Of a DNA stretch of 64,000 nucleotides, positions 7,567 through 16,219 are shown piece by piece. The DNA is from an uncultured Lachnospiraceae bacterium (lineage in GTDB: Bacteria > Bacillota > Clostridia > Lachnospirales > Lachnospiraceae). Numbering within the stretch: the first letter of the stretch is position 1; each line of letters starts with the position of its first letter. The notes under the pieces are model-generated. The model saw only the letters and a program-made list of their open reading frames with translations. It was not told where the DNA came from and ran no database searches. A program made the position numbers and the translations under genes. The DNA lies in NCBI GenBank assembly GCA_947175055.1, contig CAMWLJ010000001.1, positions 45,322-109,321 on the forward strand. The letters run 5' to 3'.

Positions 7567-8078
7567 GATTAGCTGGCTGTCTCTGCATATTAGCGGGCTG
7601 TATTGGCTGGGGCGGCAATAAGATCAGGGAAGAGAAAAAGAAAATACGGCATTTTCAGGAGCTGATCCGTATTATCAGAAGGATTCAAGGCGAGATCAGG
7701 TATGGAAAACATACACTGCCGGAAATCTGTTTGATATTATCGGAATGTTGTGAAGAACCCTTTCGTGCGTGTTTCGGCTCCATTTACGAGAGAGCTGGCA
7801 GAGAGGATGACAGCTGCCTGGAGCAGATCTGGACGCAGGAGATGACAGGATTGATGCAGTCCGTATCTCTGCAGAAAGAAGAACAGGAGATATTAAGAAA
7901 CCTGCCGCAGAATCTGGGATTACAGGAGGAGAAATACCAGGCAGAGAGTATCGGACAATCCATGGACCTGCTCATCAGAAAGTGCAGGCAGGCAGAAGAC
8001 GCCTATGAGAACAAATCCAGAGTGATATTCAGTCTGAGTATTCTGACGGGAGTATTTTTGGTGATCCTGGTGTTATAG
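7560..8078 (+). CDS. spoIIIAB: Stage III sporulation protein AB
   Basis: The 172-residue protein has an N-terminal hydrophobic segment (residues 3-18, LAGCLCILAGCIGWGG), a charged helical middle and a C-terminal membrane segment (about 154-172). SpoIIIAB resembles type II secretion GspF proteins and is thought to form the membrane base that contacts SpoIIIAA. The start ATG overlaps the end of spoIIIAA, implying translational coupling. Length and position are standard. Confidence 0.93.
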   Translation: MLRLAGCLCILAGCIGWGGNKIREEKKKIRHFQELIRIIRRIQGEIRYGKHTLPEICLILSECCEEPFRACFGSIYERAGREDDSCLEQIWTQEMTGLMQSVSLQKEEQEILRNLPQNLGLQEEKYQAESIGQSMDLLIRKCRQAEDAYENKSRVIFSLSILTGVFLVILVL

Positions 8079-8101
8079 AGCGGGATACATAAGGAGGATA
8101 C

Positions 8102-8296
8102 ATGAGTGTAAGTCTTATTTTCAAAATAGCGGCAGTAGGCATTCTGGTCACGATCTTGAATCAGGTCCTAAAGCACAGCGGCAGAGAGGAACATGCATTC
8201 CTGATCAGTCTGGCGGGACTGATCCTGGTATTGAGCTGGATTATTCCTTATATTTATGACCTGTTTGTGATGGTGCAGGATCTGTTTACGATGTAG
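8102..8296 (+). CDS. spoIIIAC: Stage III sporulation protein AC
   Basis: This 64-residue protein has two membrane segments, with the family pattern VSLIFKIAAVGILVTILNQVLKHSGREEHAF. SpoIIIAC is a small integral membrane part of the SpoIIIA-SpoIIQ channel. AAGGAGG at 8091-8097 is well spaced from ATG 8102. An 80-bp gap follows before spoIIIAD and contains a CATACAAT sequence. Confidence 0.93.
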   Translation: MSVSLIFKIAAVGILVTILNQVLKHSGREEHAFLISLAGLILVLSWIIPYIYDLFVMVQDLFTM

Positions 8297-8321
8297 AACA
8301 GCATCCGGCAGGTTATCGCAG

Positions 8322-8329
8322 CATACAAT
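8322..8329 (+). promoter_or_regulatory. Perfect sigma-E -10-like CATACAAT inside the spoIIIA operon
   Basis: CATACAAT matches the sigma-E -10 consensus exactly and lies in the 80-bp gap between spoIIIAC and spoIIIAD. The -35 side (GCATCCG at 8301-8307, 14 bp upstream) matches only partly. An internal promoter for spoIIIAD-AH is possible; a chance match is also possible. Confidence 0.3.
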
Positions 8330-8376
8330 AACACTGCGTATGGTATGGGCATACACCTATTTGAGGAGAAGATGTT

Positions 8377-8763
8377 ATGGAGATCGTTAAAATTGCATTC
8401 ATCGGCATTGTCGGAATACTGCTTGCAGTTCCGCTCAAAAGCTATAAGGCGGAGTATGGGATTTATGTAGGGATAGCTGTCTGCCTAATTATTTTTGGGT
8501 ATGCCATACAGTATTTTACTGGCATATTGTCATCCATGGAGAGATTGCGGGAATATCTTGAGGATAACTATAGTTATTTGACGGTTCTCCTGAAAGCGGT
8601 GGGAGCTACCTATGCATGTGAGTTTTGTGCAGGTATCTGTAAAGATGCGGGATACGGCGGAATAGCCGGACAAGTTGAGATACTTGGCAAATTGTATATT
8701 CTTTTGACAGGAATGCCTGTATTGATGACTTTGCTTGAGAGTATACAGTCAATTGCAGGATAA
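8377..8763 (+). CDS. spoIIIAD: Stage III sporulation protein AD
   Basis: The 128-residue, multi-spanning membrane protein has the SpoIIIAC/AD family layout: an N-terminal helix pair (MEIVKIAFIGIVGILLAVPL, then a second helix near 28-45) and a third helix at the C-terminus. Like SpoIIIAC it belongs to the channel membrane complex. Length is standard. A 161-bp gap without a supported gene follows before spoIIIAE. Confidence 0.93.
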   Translation: MEIVKIAFIGIVGILLAVPLKSYKAEYGIYVGIAVCLIIFGYAIQYFTGILSSMERLREYLEDNYSYLTVLLKAVGATYACEFCAGICKDAGYGGIAGQVEILGKLYILLTGMPVLMTLLESIQSIAG

Positions 8764-8924
8764 AGCACATGGTTTTTGCGCTGTATAAAAGGTTTTGCAG
8801 GAAATCCTTCATATTTACCTCTATTCTGAGGACGCGAGCAGCATAAATACCAATGAGAATAGAGTAGCAGATAATGGTGACGGATGTAATTTTATGACTG
8901 CAAGGGAAGGACAGGGATTGGGAC

Positions 8925-9992
8925 ATGGAAATGGGAGAAGGCAGCTTGATATGGGAAAGTGTAGATTTAAATGCAGCCATGCTTGACTTCCAGCGTCTGT
9001 ATCCGGAATACACGTTTGACGGTGAGCATGTTTTGAACCTTATCCTGCAGGGCAAATTATGGGATGTCGTGAAGGAACTGACCAATGGAATAACGAGTGC
9101 GATTAATTCTCAGGCGGGGGAATTAAGGACTTTGTTCTTCACAATCTTGTTGCTGGGGATCGTAGCAGCCCTTTTTGTAAATTTTGCAGATCTGTTTCAA
9201 GACCATCAAGTATCAGATCTTGCATTCTATTTTGTTTATATGCTTTTGATCGCAGTGCTTCTGAAATCTTTTGAGAGTGGTATGAGCATCGTGAGGGGGA
9301 TATTGGAATCGGTGACGGTCTTTATGAAACTTTACATACCGACCTATATGATAACGGTTGGCAGCGCTGCCGGCGTTGCTTCCGCATCAGTGTATTATCA
9401 GATACTGCTGTTCATTGTCTATCTGATAGAGTGGGGCTATCTGACGATACTGCTTCCGGTCATATACAGTTATGTTCTGCTCACCGTGATCAATGGAATC
9501 TGGATGGAAGAAAAGCTGGCGCTTCTCCTGGAACTGCTCGGTAAGGTAATAGGAGTCAGTATTAAGATCACGATGGGTGTCATTACGGGGTTTAGTATAC
9601 TGCAGTCAATGATATCTCCTGTTATAGATTCTTTGCAGTCTTCCGCGCTCAAGAAAGCTATGGCGGCAATACCAGGGATCGGAGGGCTGACAGAAGGTAT
9701 GTTTGAGATGGTGGTAGGCTCTGCAGTCCTGGTCAAGAACAGTGTCGGGTTGTATATTACTCTGGTCCTGATCTTAGTGTGCTGTGTGCCGGTGCTGAAG
9801 CTACTGCTTCTTGGCGGGGTGATCAAGCTGAGTGCAGCTCTGATGGGAATCATCAGTGACAGGCGTATGACAAACTGTGCAAACAGAGTTGGAGACGGTA
9901 ACCTTATGCTGCTGAAGATAGCCTTATCTTCCGTAGGAATGTTCGTGATCCAGATTGCGGTCATCACTTACACAACGAGCGGCAGGATGTGA
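8925..9992 (+). CDS. spoIIIAE: Stage III sporulation protein AE
   Basis: SpoIIIAE is the large polytopic membrane subunit of the forespore channel. The sequence shows a soluble N-terminal domain (about residues 1-65), then about seven membrane segments, with the conserved AAIPGIGGLTEGMFE region near 245-260. At 355 residues it is shorter than the roughly 400-residue Bacillus protein. It lacks the N-terminal signal peptide expected there: an in-frame TGA at 8895-8897 blocks extension, so the start is ATG 8925 or ATG 8931. The ribosome site is weak (AAGGGAAGG at 8902-8910, 14 nt upstream). The N-terminal loss may be real or reflect an upstream frameshift. Confidence 0.9.
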   Translation: MEMGEGSLIWESVDLNAAMLDFQRLYPEYTFDGEHVLNLILQGKLWDVVKELTNGITSAINSQAGELRTLFFTILLLGIVAALFVNFADLFQDHQVSDLAFYFVYMLLIAVLLKSFESGMSIVRGILESVTVFMKLYIPTYMITVGSAAGVASASVYYQILLFIVYLIEWGYLTILLPVIYSYVLLTVINGIWMEEKLALLLELLGKVIGVSIKITMGVITGFSILQSMISPVIDSLQSSALKKAMAAIPGIGGLTEGMFEMVVGSAVLVKNSVGLYITLVLILVCCVPVLKLLLLGGVIKLSAALMGIISDRRMTNCANRVGDGNLMLLKIALSSVGMFVIQIAVITYTTSGRM

Positions 9993-10093
9993 CGTGCAGG
10001 TATTCGGAATTCTCTCCTGTGTCCGTTTGGAAGCTGCGCTTCTGCCGGTGGCAAGAGTGATTTGAGACTATATACAGGAAAAGAGGGAAATCT

Positions 10094-10801
10094 GTGATAG
10101 AGAATATAAAGAGAATAGGCTTGTTTATGATCGTTGCGCAGACATTTATTCATTTTGCTGCCGGAAAGCAGTATGAGAAATATATGAAAATAATCGCAGG
10201 TGTTATAGTATTATTATTGTTTGTCAGGCCGTTTTCTTCTCCGGGTATGGATTTTGAAGTACAATGGCAGCTGGAAATGGAACACCTGACAGAACAGATG
10301 AAAGAACAGACTGGTATATGGGAACAGACCATGCCAGATATGGATCATGGAACAGAGCGCAGGATCGTAGGGCAGTTTGAAAAAGAGATACAAGAAAAAT
10401 TAAACAGAGAGGTAGCATTGGAAAATTTTACAATAACAGATGTTAAAGTTGAATGGGAGGGTGGTGATGAGAAAGGAAGCGTGGAAGCGTGGGAGAAGAC
10501 TATTGGGGGCATTGTGATAACACTTAAGCAGACAGTACAGGAGGATCAGGATCTGGAGAAAGGAAATCATGTGGATCCGGTCACCATAGAGAGCATTCAC
10601 GTGGAGACAGGAGGTCGGAAAGGAGGGCAGGAATGGCGAAATAACGAGACAAATCCGGAGGACAGTCAGAGGAAGAACGGTGGTGAGGCAAAACAGGAAA
10701 CGGACCGGGATATGGAGACAGCAGAATATTGCAGGATGTTTGCCGAAGCTTTGGGAATAGAAGAGACGCAGGTGGAGGTGAATTACAGTGGGGGAAGGTA
10801 A
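10094..10801 (+). CDS. spoIIIAF: Stage III sporulation protein AF
   Basis: The 235-residue protein has two N-terminal membrane segments (about residues 8-25 and 31-46, with IAGVIVLLLFVRPF) and a soluble C-terminal domain that matches SpoIIIAF, which has a ring-building fold similar to SpoIIIAG. The start is GTG 10094, supported by an AAGAGGGA site just upstream. The C-terminal third is long and rich in Glu and Gln compared with Bacillus. It overlaps spoIIIAG by 14 bp. Confidence 0.88.
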   Translation: MIENIKRIGLFMIVAQTFIHFAAGKQYEKYMKIIAGVIVLLLFVRPFSSPGMDFEVQWQLEMEHLTEQMKEQTGIWEQTMPDMDHGTERRIVGQFEKEIQEKLNREVALENFTITDVKVEWEGGDEKGSVEAWEKTIGGIVITLKQTVQEDQDLEKGNHVDPVTIESIHVETGGRKGGQEWRNNETNPEDSQRKNGGEAKQETDRDMETAEYCRMFAEALGIEETQVEVNYSGGR

Positions 10802-11399
10802 TAAAGTATTACAGAGGCTGACTAACGGAAAGAAGCTTCAGAAGGATCAGTATCTGATCATTATTCTGGTGGGCATTTTACTTTGCGTAATCGCAATTCC
10901 GACTAACAAAAAAGATTCAAAGTCCGATTTATCGAACATAAAGGATGATATAGTGGATGATCATAAGGGTTTAGATGATGTAGATGTGCCGGTAGATTAT
11001 GTAGGCTGTTGGGAGGATAAGCTCGAAGATGCGCTCAGATACGTAGAAGGAGTGGGTAAAGTCAGGGTGCTTATTACACTGCATAGTTCTGAACAGAAGA
11101 TCGTTGAGAAGGACGGACCGGAAGAACATTCGGAGACAACAGAGACGGACGCTGCGGGAGGGAACCGCACGATAGGAGAGAGCCGGATCGAGAAGAATAC
11201 GATTTATACAGTCGATGCGCAGGGTGGGAATGTGCCTTATGTGGTCATGACAATACCGCCTGTCGTGGAGGGGGTTGTAGTGATCGCACAGATGGCGGAT
11301 CGGGAGAACATACAGGAAGATATTATTCAGGCAATTCAGGTATTATTTGATATCGATGCGAATAAGATTAAAATAGTAAAGATGAAAAATAAACAGTGA
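10788..11399 (+). CDS. spoIIIAG: Stage III sporulation protein AG
   Basis: SpoIIIAG forms the large ring of the mother-cell side of the channel in the intermembrane space. The 203-residue protein has one membrane segment (residues about 23-39, YLIIILVGILLCVIAIP), a flexible linker and a ring-building domain with the family motif LEDALRYVEGVGKVRVLITL. The start is GTG 10788, with GGTGGAGG upstream. It overlaps the end of spoIIIAF, implying coupling. Confidence 0.93.
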   Translation: MGEGNKVLQRLTNGKKLQKDQYLIIILVGILLCVIAIPTNKKDSKSDLSNIKDDIVDDHKGLDDVDVPVDYVGCWEDKLEDALRYVEGVGKVRVLITLHSSEQKIVEKDGPEEHSETTETDAAGGNRTIGESRIEKNTIYTVDAQGGNVPYVVMTIPPVVEGVVVIAQMADRENIQEDIIQAIQVLFDIDANKIKIVKMKNKQ

Positions 11400-11412
11400 A
11401 GGGGAGAAAGAA

Positions 11413-12126
11413 TTGAAAAATATGATCAAGAAGAACCAAATGATGATCACAGCACTTGCGATCATGATCGCAGTGGCAGGATACCTGAATTTTGCAGGTA
11501 CGAAGGTAACGGATGAAGACCTTATGACGGTCAATGGCGAGATCGCTACAGATGATATGGGGAATTTGGCAAAGAGTCAGGATGAGGCGGATCTTGCCAG
11601 TCTGACAGATTTATCTGAGGAAGATCTGGAACAGGCAGCAGGCGACATTGAAAGTCTGGACAGTGATGTGACTATGGCGGTAAATGGCGGCATTGACGAG
11701 GAACTGGCAGAAGCTCTGGCGGAAGAACAGCTGGAGGATGTACCGGGCGAAGCGGTCTTTACTTCAGGCACTGTCTCTGAGATGTCGGGCGCCAAGATGC
11801 AGAAAGAACAGACCAGAGCGCAGAATAAGGAAACATTGTTGGAGATCATCAACAATGCCAACATCAGTGATACACAGAAGCAGGAGGCGGTGAACAGTAT
11901 GATCTCCATGACAGACATCGCAGAGAAAGAGACTGCAGCGGAGATCTTACTGGAAGCAAAGGGATTCTCGGACGCTATTGTCAGTATAGACGGAGAGAGC
12001 GTTGATGTGGTGGTCAATACGGAAGAGCTGACAGAGGCACAGAGGGCACAGATCGAAGATATTGTGATCCGTAAGACAGGAGTAGGGGCAGAATCAATCG
12101 TTATCAGTACAGTTAATGCAAATTAA
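11413..12126 (+). CDS. spoIIIAH: Stage III sporulation protein AH
   Basis: SpoIIIAH binds SpoIIQ from the forespore and forms the second ring of the channel. The 237-residue protein has one membrane segment (residues about 11-28), a low-complexity acidic linker (roughly 35-130) and a C-terminal YscJ/FliF-like domain (about 135-237) ending in VVIRKTGVGAESIVIS. The preferred start is TTG 11413, with GGGGAG 6 nt upstream; ATG 11422 is an alternative. It is the last gene of the operon. Confidence 0.92.
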   Translation: MKNMIKKNQMMITALAIMIAVAGYLNFAGTKVTDEDLMTVNGEIATDDMGNLAKSQDEADLASLTDLSEEDLEQAAGDIESLDSDVTMAVNGGIDEELAEALAEEQLEDVPGEAVFTSGTVSEMSGAKMQKEQTRAQNKETLLEIINNANISDTQKQEAVNSMISMTDIAEKETAAEILLEAKGFSDAIVSIDGESVDVVVNTEELTEAQRAQIEDIVIRKTGVGAESIVISTVNAN

Positions 12127-12347
12127 GTGCATAATAGAAAGATTTATGATAAAATATATCCGTATGGCATTTTGCGGCGGAAATCATAGCAAAGCAGCCG
12201 ATGCCCACCGATCGAAGGGGATTTTTCCGGAAGCAGCCGGAGATATTTGATACGACGGTGGGCGGAGCGGCGGCATATCGGAGCAGTTTAGTAATCATGC
12301 CGGAGTTTGCCGGATATTTAAGTTATAGAAGCTGGAGGATAAATTAC
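12127..12347 (+). promoter_or_regulatory. Leader of prfC with long-range hairpin
   Basis: An extended -10 element, TG-A-TAAAAT (12147-12155), gives a possible promoter, though the -35 region is poor. GCCCACCG (12203-12210) pairs perfectly with CGGTGGGC (12256-12263), enclosing 45 nt. The function is unknown. Confidence 0.35.
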
Positions 12348-13940
12348 GTGGGCAATTACGCGGAGGAGATTAACAAAAGAAGAACTTTTGCGATCATATC
12401 GCATCCGGATGCGGGTAAGACAACATTGACAGAGAAATTTCTGCTGTATGGCGGCGCGATCAATCTTGCGGGCAGTGTGAAAGGGAAAGCAACGGCAAGA
12501 CATGCGGTCTCCGATTGGATGGAGATTGAGAAAGAGAGAGGAATCTCCGTTACATCATCGGTACTGCAGTTTGAGTATGACGGATTTTGCATCAATATTC
12601 TTGACACACCGGGACACCAGGATTTCTCGGAGGATACGTACAGAACGCTGATGGCGGCGGATTCGGCGGTCATGGTCATTGACGCATCCAAAGGAGTGGA
12701 GGCACAGACGCGCAAGCTTTTTAAAGTATGTGTTATGCGCCATATTCCGATCTTTACATTTATCAATAAGTTGGACAGGGATGCCAATGATACGTTTGAA
12801 CTGCTTGATGAGATCGAGAAAGAACTGGGGATCGCGACCTGTCCCATCAACTGGCCGATTGGTTCCGGTAAAGGATTTAAGGGTGTTTACGAGCGTGCAA
12901 GCCGTAGTGTCATCACCTATGCGGATACAGAGAAGGGAACGAAAGAGGGACATGCTACCCGAATACCGATCGAGGAAGAGACAGCTTTGACGGAACAGAT
13001 TGGAGAGGCGCAGAAAGCGCAACTCATGGAAGAGATAGAGTTGTTAGACGGAGCCAGTGCCGAATACGATCTGGAGCAGATACGGGCAGGAGAATTGACA
13101 CCGGTCTTCTTCGGATCGGCGCTTACGAATTTTGGAGTGGAGATTTTCTTGCAGCATTTTTTGCAGATGACGACAACACCACTTCCCAGGAAGGCAGATG
13201 TCGGTCTGATCGATCCGGTGGAACATGAATTTTCGGCCTTTGTCTTCAAGATTCAGGCTAATATGAATAAGGCGCACAGGGACAGAGTCGCATTCATGCG
13301 TATCTGTTCCGGAAGATTTGATGCGAGTGCTGAGGTGAAGCATGTACAGGGAGGCAAGATCATGCGCTTGTCACAGCCGCAGCAGATCATGGCAGATGAG
13401 CGTAAGATATTGAGTGAAGCCTATGCCGGAGACATTATCGGTGTTTTTGATCCCGGTATTTTCTCGATCGGTGATACGATCTGTATGCCGAAAGAACAGT
13501 TTGCATATGAGGGAATTCCTACTTTTGCGCCGGAGCATTTTGCGAGAGTACGGCAGCTGGATACGATGAAGAGAAAACAATTTGTGAAAGGCATCACGCA
13601 GATCGCGCAGGAAGGCGCTATCCAGATCTTCCAGGAATTCAATACGGGTATGGAAGAGATCATCGTAGGAGTGGTAGGAGTACTGCAGTTTGATGTATTG
13701 AAATATCGTCTGGAGAATGAGTATAACGTAGAGATCAGGTTGGAGAATCTTCCGTATGAACATATTCGCTGGATCGAGAATACGGAGATCGATCTGGATA
13801 GACTGACCGGAACATCGGATATGAAGAAGATCAGGGACCTGAAAGGAAATCCGCTCTTATTATTTGTTAACCAGTGGAGTGTCGGCATGACCCTGGATAG
13901 GAATGAAGGGCTGATCCTATCGGAATTTGGCCGGAACTAG
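12348..13940 (+). CDS. prfC: Peptide chain release factor 3
   Basis: RF3 is the translational GTPase that recycles RF1/RF2 from the ribosome after termination. The G1 motif SHPDAGKTTLTEK, G2 region ERGISVTSS, G3 DTPGHQDF and G4 NKLD are all present. The start is GTG 12348, because GGAGG (12334-12338) is 9 nt upstream and the protein then begins VGNYAEEINKRRTF as in other RF3 proteins; the length of 530 residues matches Escherichia coli (529). An in-frame ATG at 12201 would add 49 non-homologous residues. Confidence 0.96.
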   Translation: MGNYAEEINKRRTFAIISHPDAGKTTLTEKFLLYGGAINLAGSVKGKATARHAVSDWMEIEKERGISVTSSVLQFEYDGFCINILDTPGHQDFSEDTYRTLMAADSAVMVIDASKGVEAQTRKLFKVCVMRHIPIFTFINKLDRDANDTFELLDEIEKELGIATCPINWPIGSGKGFKGVYERASRSVITYADTEKGTKEGHATRIPIEEETALTEQIGEAQKAQLMEEIELLDGASAEYDLEQIRAGELTPVFFGSALTNFGVEIFLQHFLQMTTTPLPRKADVGLIDPVEHEFSAFVFKIQANMNKAHRDRVAFMRICSGRFDASAEVKHVQGGKIMRLSQPQQIMADERKILSEAYAGDIIGVFDPGIFSIGDTICMPKEQFAYEGIPTFAPEHFARVRQLDTMKRKQFVKGITQIAQEGAIQIFQEFNTGMEEIIVGVVGVLQFDVLKYRLENEYNVEIRLENLPYEHIRWIENTEIDLDRLTGTSDMKKIRDLKGNPLLLFVNQWSVGMTLDRNEGLILSEFGRN

Positions 13941-13985
13941 TACACTAGAGGCAGGGCAGTGTGCGCGGAATGAGAGGATATGCAT

Positions 13986-15161
13986 ATGAAAAGAACAGGC
14001 TTATTATTGATCGGTATGTTGGTTGTTACGGGATGTTTGACTTATGCATGGCGGATACTGCCTCGTCAGGAAAGCGATCTGTATATTCAGGAAAATGTCG
14101 GAGCTATGCAGGAAGAACCGGAACCGGCAGAGCAAGTCATTCAGCGGGAGAGTGAGCAGGGATATGCATATGGCAAGCTGCCTGCGGAGAAACAGGAACT
14201 GTATTTGGAGATCAGAGATGCGCTGATAAACTTCGAGGAAGATGTCAGATTGTCAAGCTGTGATAAAGCGGAGATCTCCGATGTATTCCAGTGTGTTTTG
14301 AATGACCATCCGGAAATCTTCTATGTGGAAGGGTATACCTATACGGAGTATACGCTGGGAGAGATTTTAAAGAAGATCACATTCACCGGCTCTTATCGTT
14401 TCAAGCAGGCAGAGATAGCAGAGAAGCAGAAATTGATCGATGCATATACGGAGCGATGTCTGAGCGGAATGCCTGCATATGCGGACGACTATACGAAAGT
14501 AAAGTATATTTATGAATACCTGATCCATAATACGGAATACGATGCTGCGGTGGGAGACAATCAGAATATTTGCTCAGTGTTCATTGAAGGGAGGTCGGTC
14601 TGCCAGGGATATGCGAAGGCGACGCAGTATCTATTGAATAAGGCCGGGGTTTTTGCGACTCTTGTGCTGGGACATGTGGTCGGTGGTGAAGGACATGCGT
14701 GGAATCTGGTACGGATCGATGGGGAATATTATTATGTAGATACGACTTGGGGAGATGCCTCGTATCAGGCAGTAGGTACCTCTACAGATTATCCTGCGGA
14801 GAAGATCCCTACGATCAATTACGACTATCTTTGCGTGCCGACTGAACAGATGAATCTGACTCATACGCTGGACAATGTAGTGGAGCTGCCGGAGTGCAGT
14901 TCCATGGCGGCTAATTATTATGTGCGGGAAGGGTTCTACTTTACAGAGTGGAATGAAGAGCAGGTGGAGAGAATCTTTCATGAGGAATACGAGAAGGGCA
15001 GCGCGTATGTGACGCTTAAGTGTGTGAATGAGGATGTATACAGGCAAATGCAGGAGGCGCTGATCGAGCGGCAGGAAGTCTTTCGGTATTTGGATTGTCC
15101 GGAAGGGATCGTGTCCTACTCGGATAATGAGAAGCAATACAGCATGAGTTTCTGGCTTTAA
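13986..15161 (+). CDS. Transglutaminase-like lipoprotein
   Basis: The N-terminus (MKRTGLLLIGMLVVTGC) is a lipoprotein signal with lipobox VTGC, so the protein is probably anchored outside the membrane. A transglutaminase/protease core lies at about residues 170-270: the Cys in SVCQGYA, His in EGHAWN and Asp in YVDTTWGD form the expected triad. Such proteins cleave or cross-link peptides at the cell surface; the target is unknown. ATG 13986 is preferred over ATG 13980 because of spacing from GAGAGGA. It lies alone between prfC and the promoter at 15185. Confidence 0.85.
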   Translation: MKRTGLLLIGMLVVTGCLTYAWRILPRQESDLYIQENVGAMQEEPEPAEQVIQRESEQGYAYGKLPAEKQELYLEIRDALINFEEDVRLSSCDKAEISDVFQCVLNDHPEIFYVEGYTYTEYTLGEILKKITFTGSYRFKQAEIAEKQKLIDAYTERCLSGMPAYADDYTKVKYIYEYLIHNTEYDAAVGDNQNICSVFIEGRSVCQGYAKATQYLLNKAGVFATLVLGHVVGGEGHAWNLVRIDGEYYYVDTTWGDASYQAVGTSTDYPAEKIPTINYDYLCVPTEQMNLTHTLDNVVELPECSSMAANYYVREGFYFTEWNEEQVERIFHEEYEKGSAYVTLKCVNEDVYRQMQEALIERQEVFRYLDCPEGIVSYSDNEKQYSMSFWL

Positions 15162-15184
15162 CGGTAACAATTTTAAACATACTC

Positions 15185-15213
15185 TAGGCAAAAATGATAA
15201 AATTTGGTATACT
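15185..15213 (+). promoter_or_regulatory. Sigma-A promoter of the asp23-nusB-xse-isp cluster
   Basis: TAGGCA (15185-15190) and TATACT (15208-15213) are 17 bp apart, with an AT-rich spacer. This is the best promoter ahead of the long housekeeping run that continues to recN. Confidence 0.6.
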
Positions 15214-15264
15214 TATTATCTGGGTTATTGTAATCGGGCAATACTATAGCAATGGAAATGGGAG

Positions 15265-15657
15265 ATGAATATGGATCAGGAATTATCTAAGAATATTTAT
15301 GTATTACAGGAAGATGAGAAAATAGGTACGGTAAAGATCGCAGACGACGTAGTTGCGATGATCGCGGCGCTTGCAGCGACAGAAGTGGAAGGGATTGCGG
15401 CCATGAACGGCAATATGGCAAAGGAGCTATTGAGTAGAGTTGGCGTTAAGGGACTTGCCAAAGGGGCGCGGGTCGAGATCTTTAATAAGAAGGTTAAGGT
15501 AGAACTTGCTATCGTCATGGAATACGGGTTTAATATTCCGGCGACCTGTCAAAGAGCGCAGAGTAAAGTGAAGAGTGCGATTGAGAATATGACAGGGCTG
15601 GAAGTGACTGATGTCAATATCCGGATAGCGGGAATCAATGTGTCTAAAGAGAAATAG
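15265..15657 (+). CDS. Asp23/Gls24 family envelope stress protein (YloU/YqhY-like)
   Basis: The 130-residue protein has the Asp23 fold pattern: GTVKIADDVVAMIAALAATEVEGIAAM followed by a basic central strand region and TGLEVTDVNIRIAGI. Members are abundant cytoplasmic or membrane-associated proteins linked to envelope stress, and the YqhY type is encoded next to nusB and the fatty acid genes, as here. The start may be ATG 15265 or ATG 15271; both keep the domain. Confidence 0.88.
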   Translation: MNMDQELSKNIYVLQEDEKIGTVKIADDVVAMIAALAATEVEGIAAMNGNMAKELLSRVGVKGLAKGARVEIFNKKVKVELAIVMEYGFNIPATCQRAQSKVKSAIENMTGLEVTDVNIRIAGINVSKEK

Positions 15658-15680
15658 TATACGGAACATTTTCGCTGGAG

Positions 15681-15764
15681 CCACAAACTCGAGATTGCAG
15701 AGCCAAATTTGAAATTTGGCTCGCAGCCTTCGCAGGAAATTGCTTCGGCATGGAGGTAAATATG
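15681..15764 (+). repeat. Leader cassette repeat ending at the nusB start codon
   Basis: A CACAAACTC start, a strong hairpin GAGCCAAAT (15700-15708) with ATTTGGCTC (15714-15722), then GCAGCCTTCGC and GCTTCGGCATGGAGGTAAA lead straight into ATG 15762. The same pieces recur at 33835-33967, 35361-35383 and 36784-36889, with most similarity in the last 25 nt, which includes the ribosome site. Confidence 0.65.
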
Positions 15765-16157
15765 AGCAGAAGAGAACTGCGGGAACAGATTTTCAAGCTA
15801 CTGTTCCGTGTGGAATTTAACAGTTTAGAGGATATGCCGGAGCAGGAAGAGCTTTTCTTTGACCAAGAAGATGCTGCACAGGGAGAAGACGCTGCTTATA
15901 TTTCCGACAAATATAATAAAATCTGCCAGAAACTCACCGAACTGGACGTAATGTTGGATGAGAAAGCAAAGGGATGGAATACCAAACGAATGAGTAAGGT
16001 GGATCTGACGATCTTAAGACTTGCTGTTTATGAGATCGAATATGATGATTCTGTACCTGGCAGTGTCGCGATCAATGAGGCTGTGGAGCTTGCTAAGAAG
16101 TTTGGGCAGGACGCGTCATCGAGCTTTGTCAATGGAATTCTTGCTAAATTTGTATAA
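15762..16157 (+). CDS. nusB: Transcription antitermination factor NusB
   Basis: NusB binds boxA RNA with S10 and promotes antitermination in rRNA operons. The 131-residue protein starts MSRRELREQIFKLLFRVEF and has the conserved C-terminal pattern SVAINEAVELAKKFGQDASSSFVNGILAKFV. ATG 15762 is chosen because GGAGG (15752-15756) is 5 nt upstream. Its ribosome site lies in a dispersed leader repeat. Confidence 0.95.
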   Translation: MSRRELREQIFKLLFRVEFNSLEDMPEQEELFFDQEDAAQGEDAAYISDKYNKICQKLTELDVMLDEKAKGWNTKRMSKVDLTILRLAVYEIEYDDSVPGSVAINEAVELAKKFGQDASSSFVNGILAKFV

Positions 16158-16219
16158 AATAAATGATGAATCGGACCGGGACTTTACACTGTCGGTAAGG
16201 TACGTGAGAAAGTATCAAT

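Noticed and set aside
12201-12347. Upstream in-frame ATG start for prfC adding 49 residues
   Set aside because: The added residues do not look like RF3, and GTG 12348 has a well-spaced GGAGG and gives the standard length.
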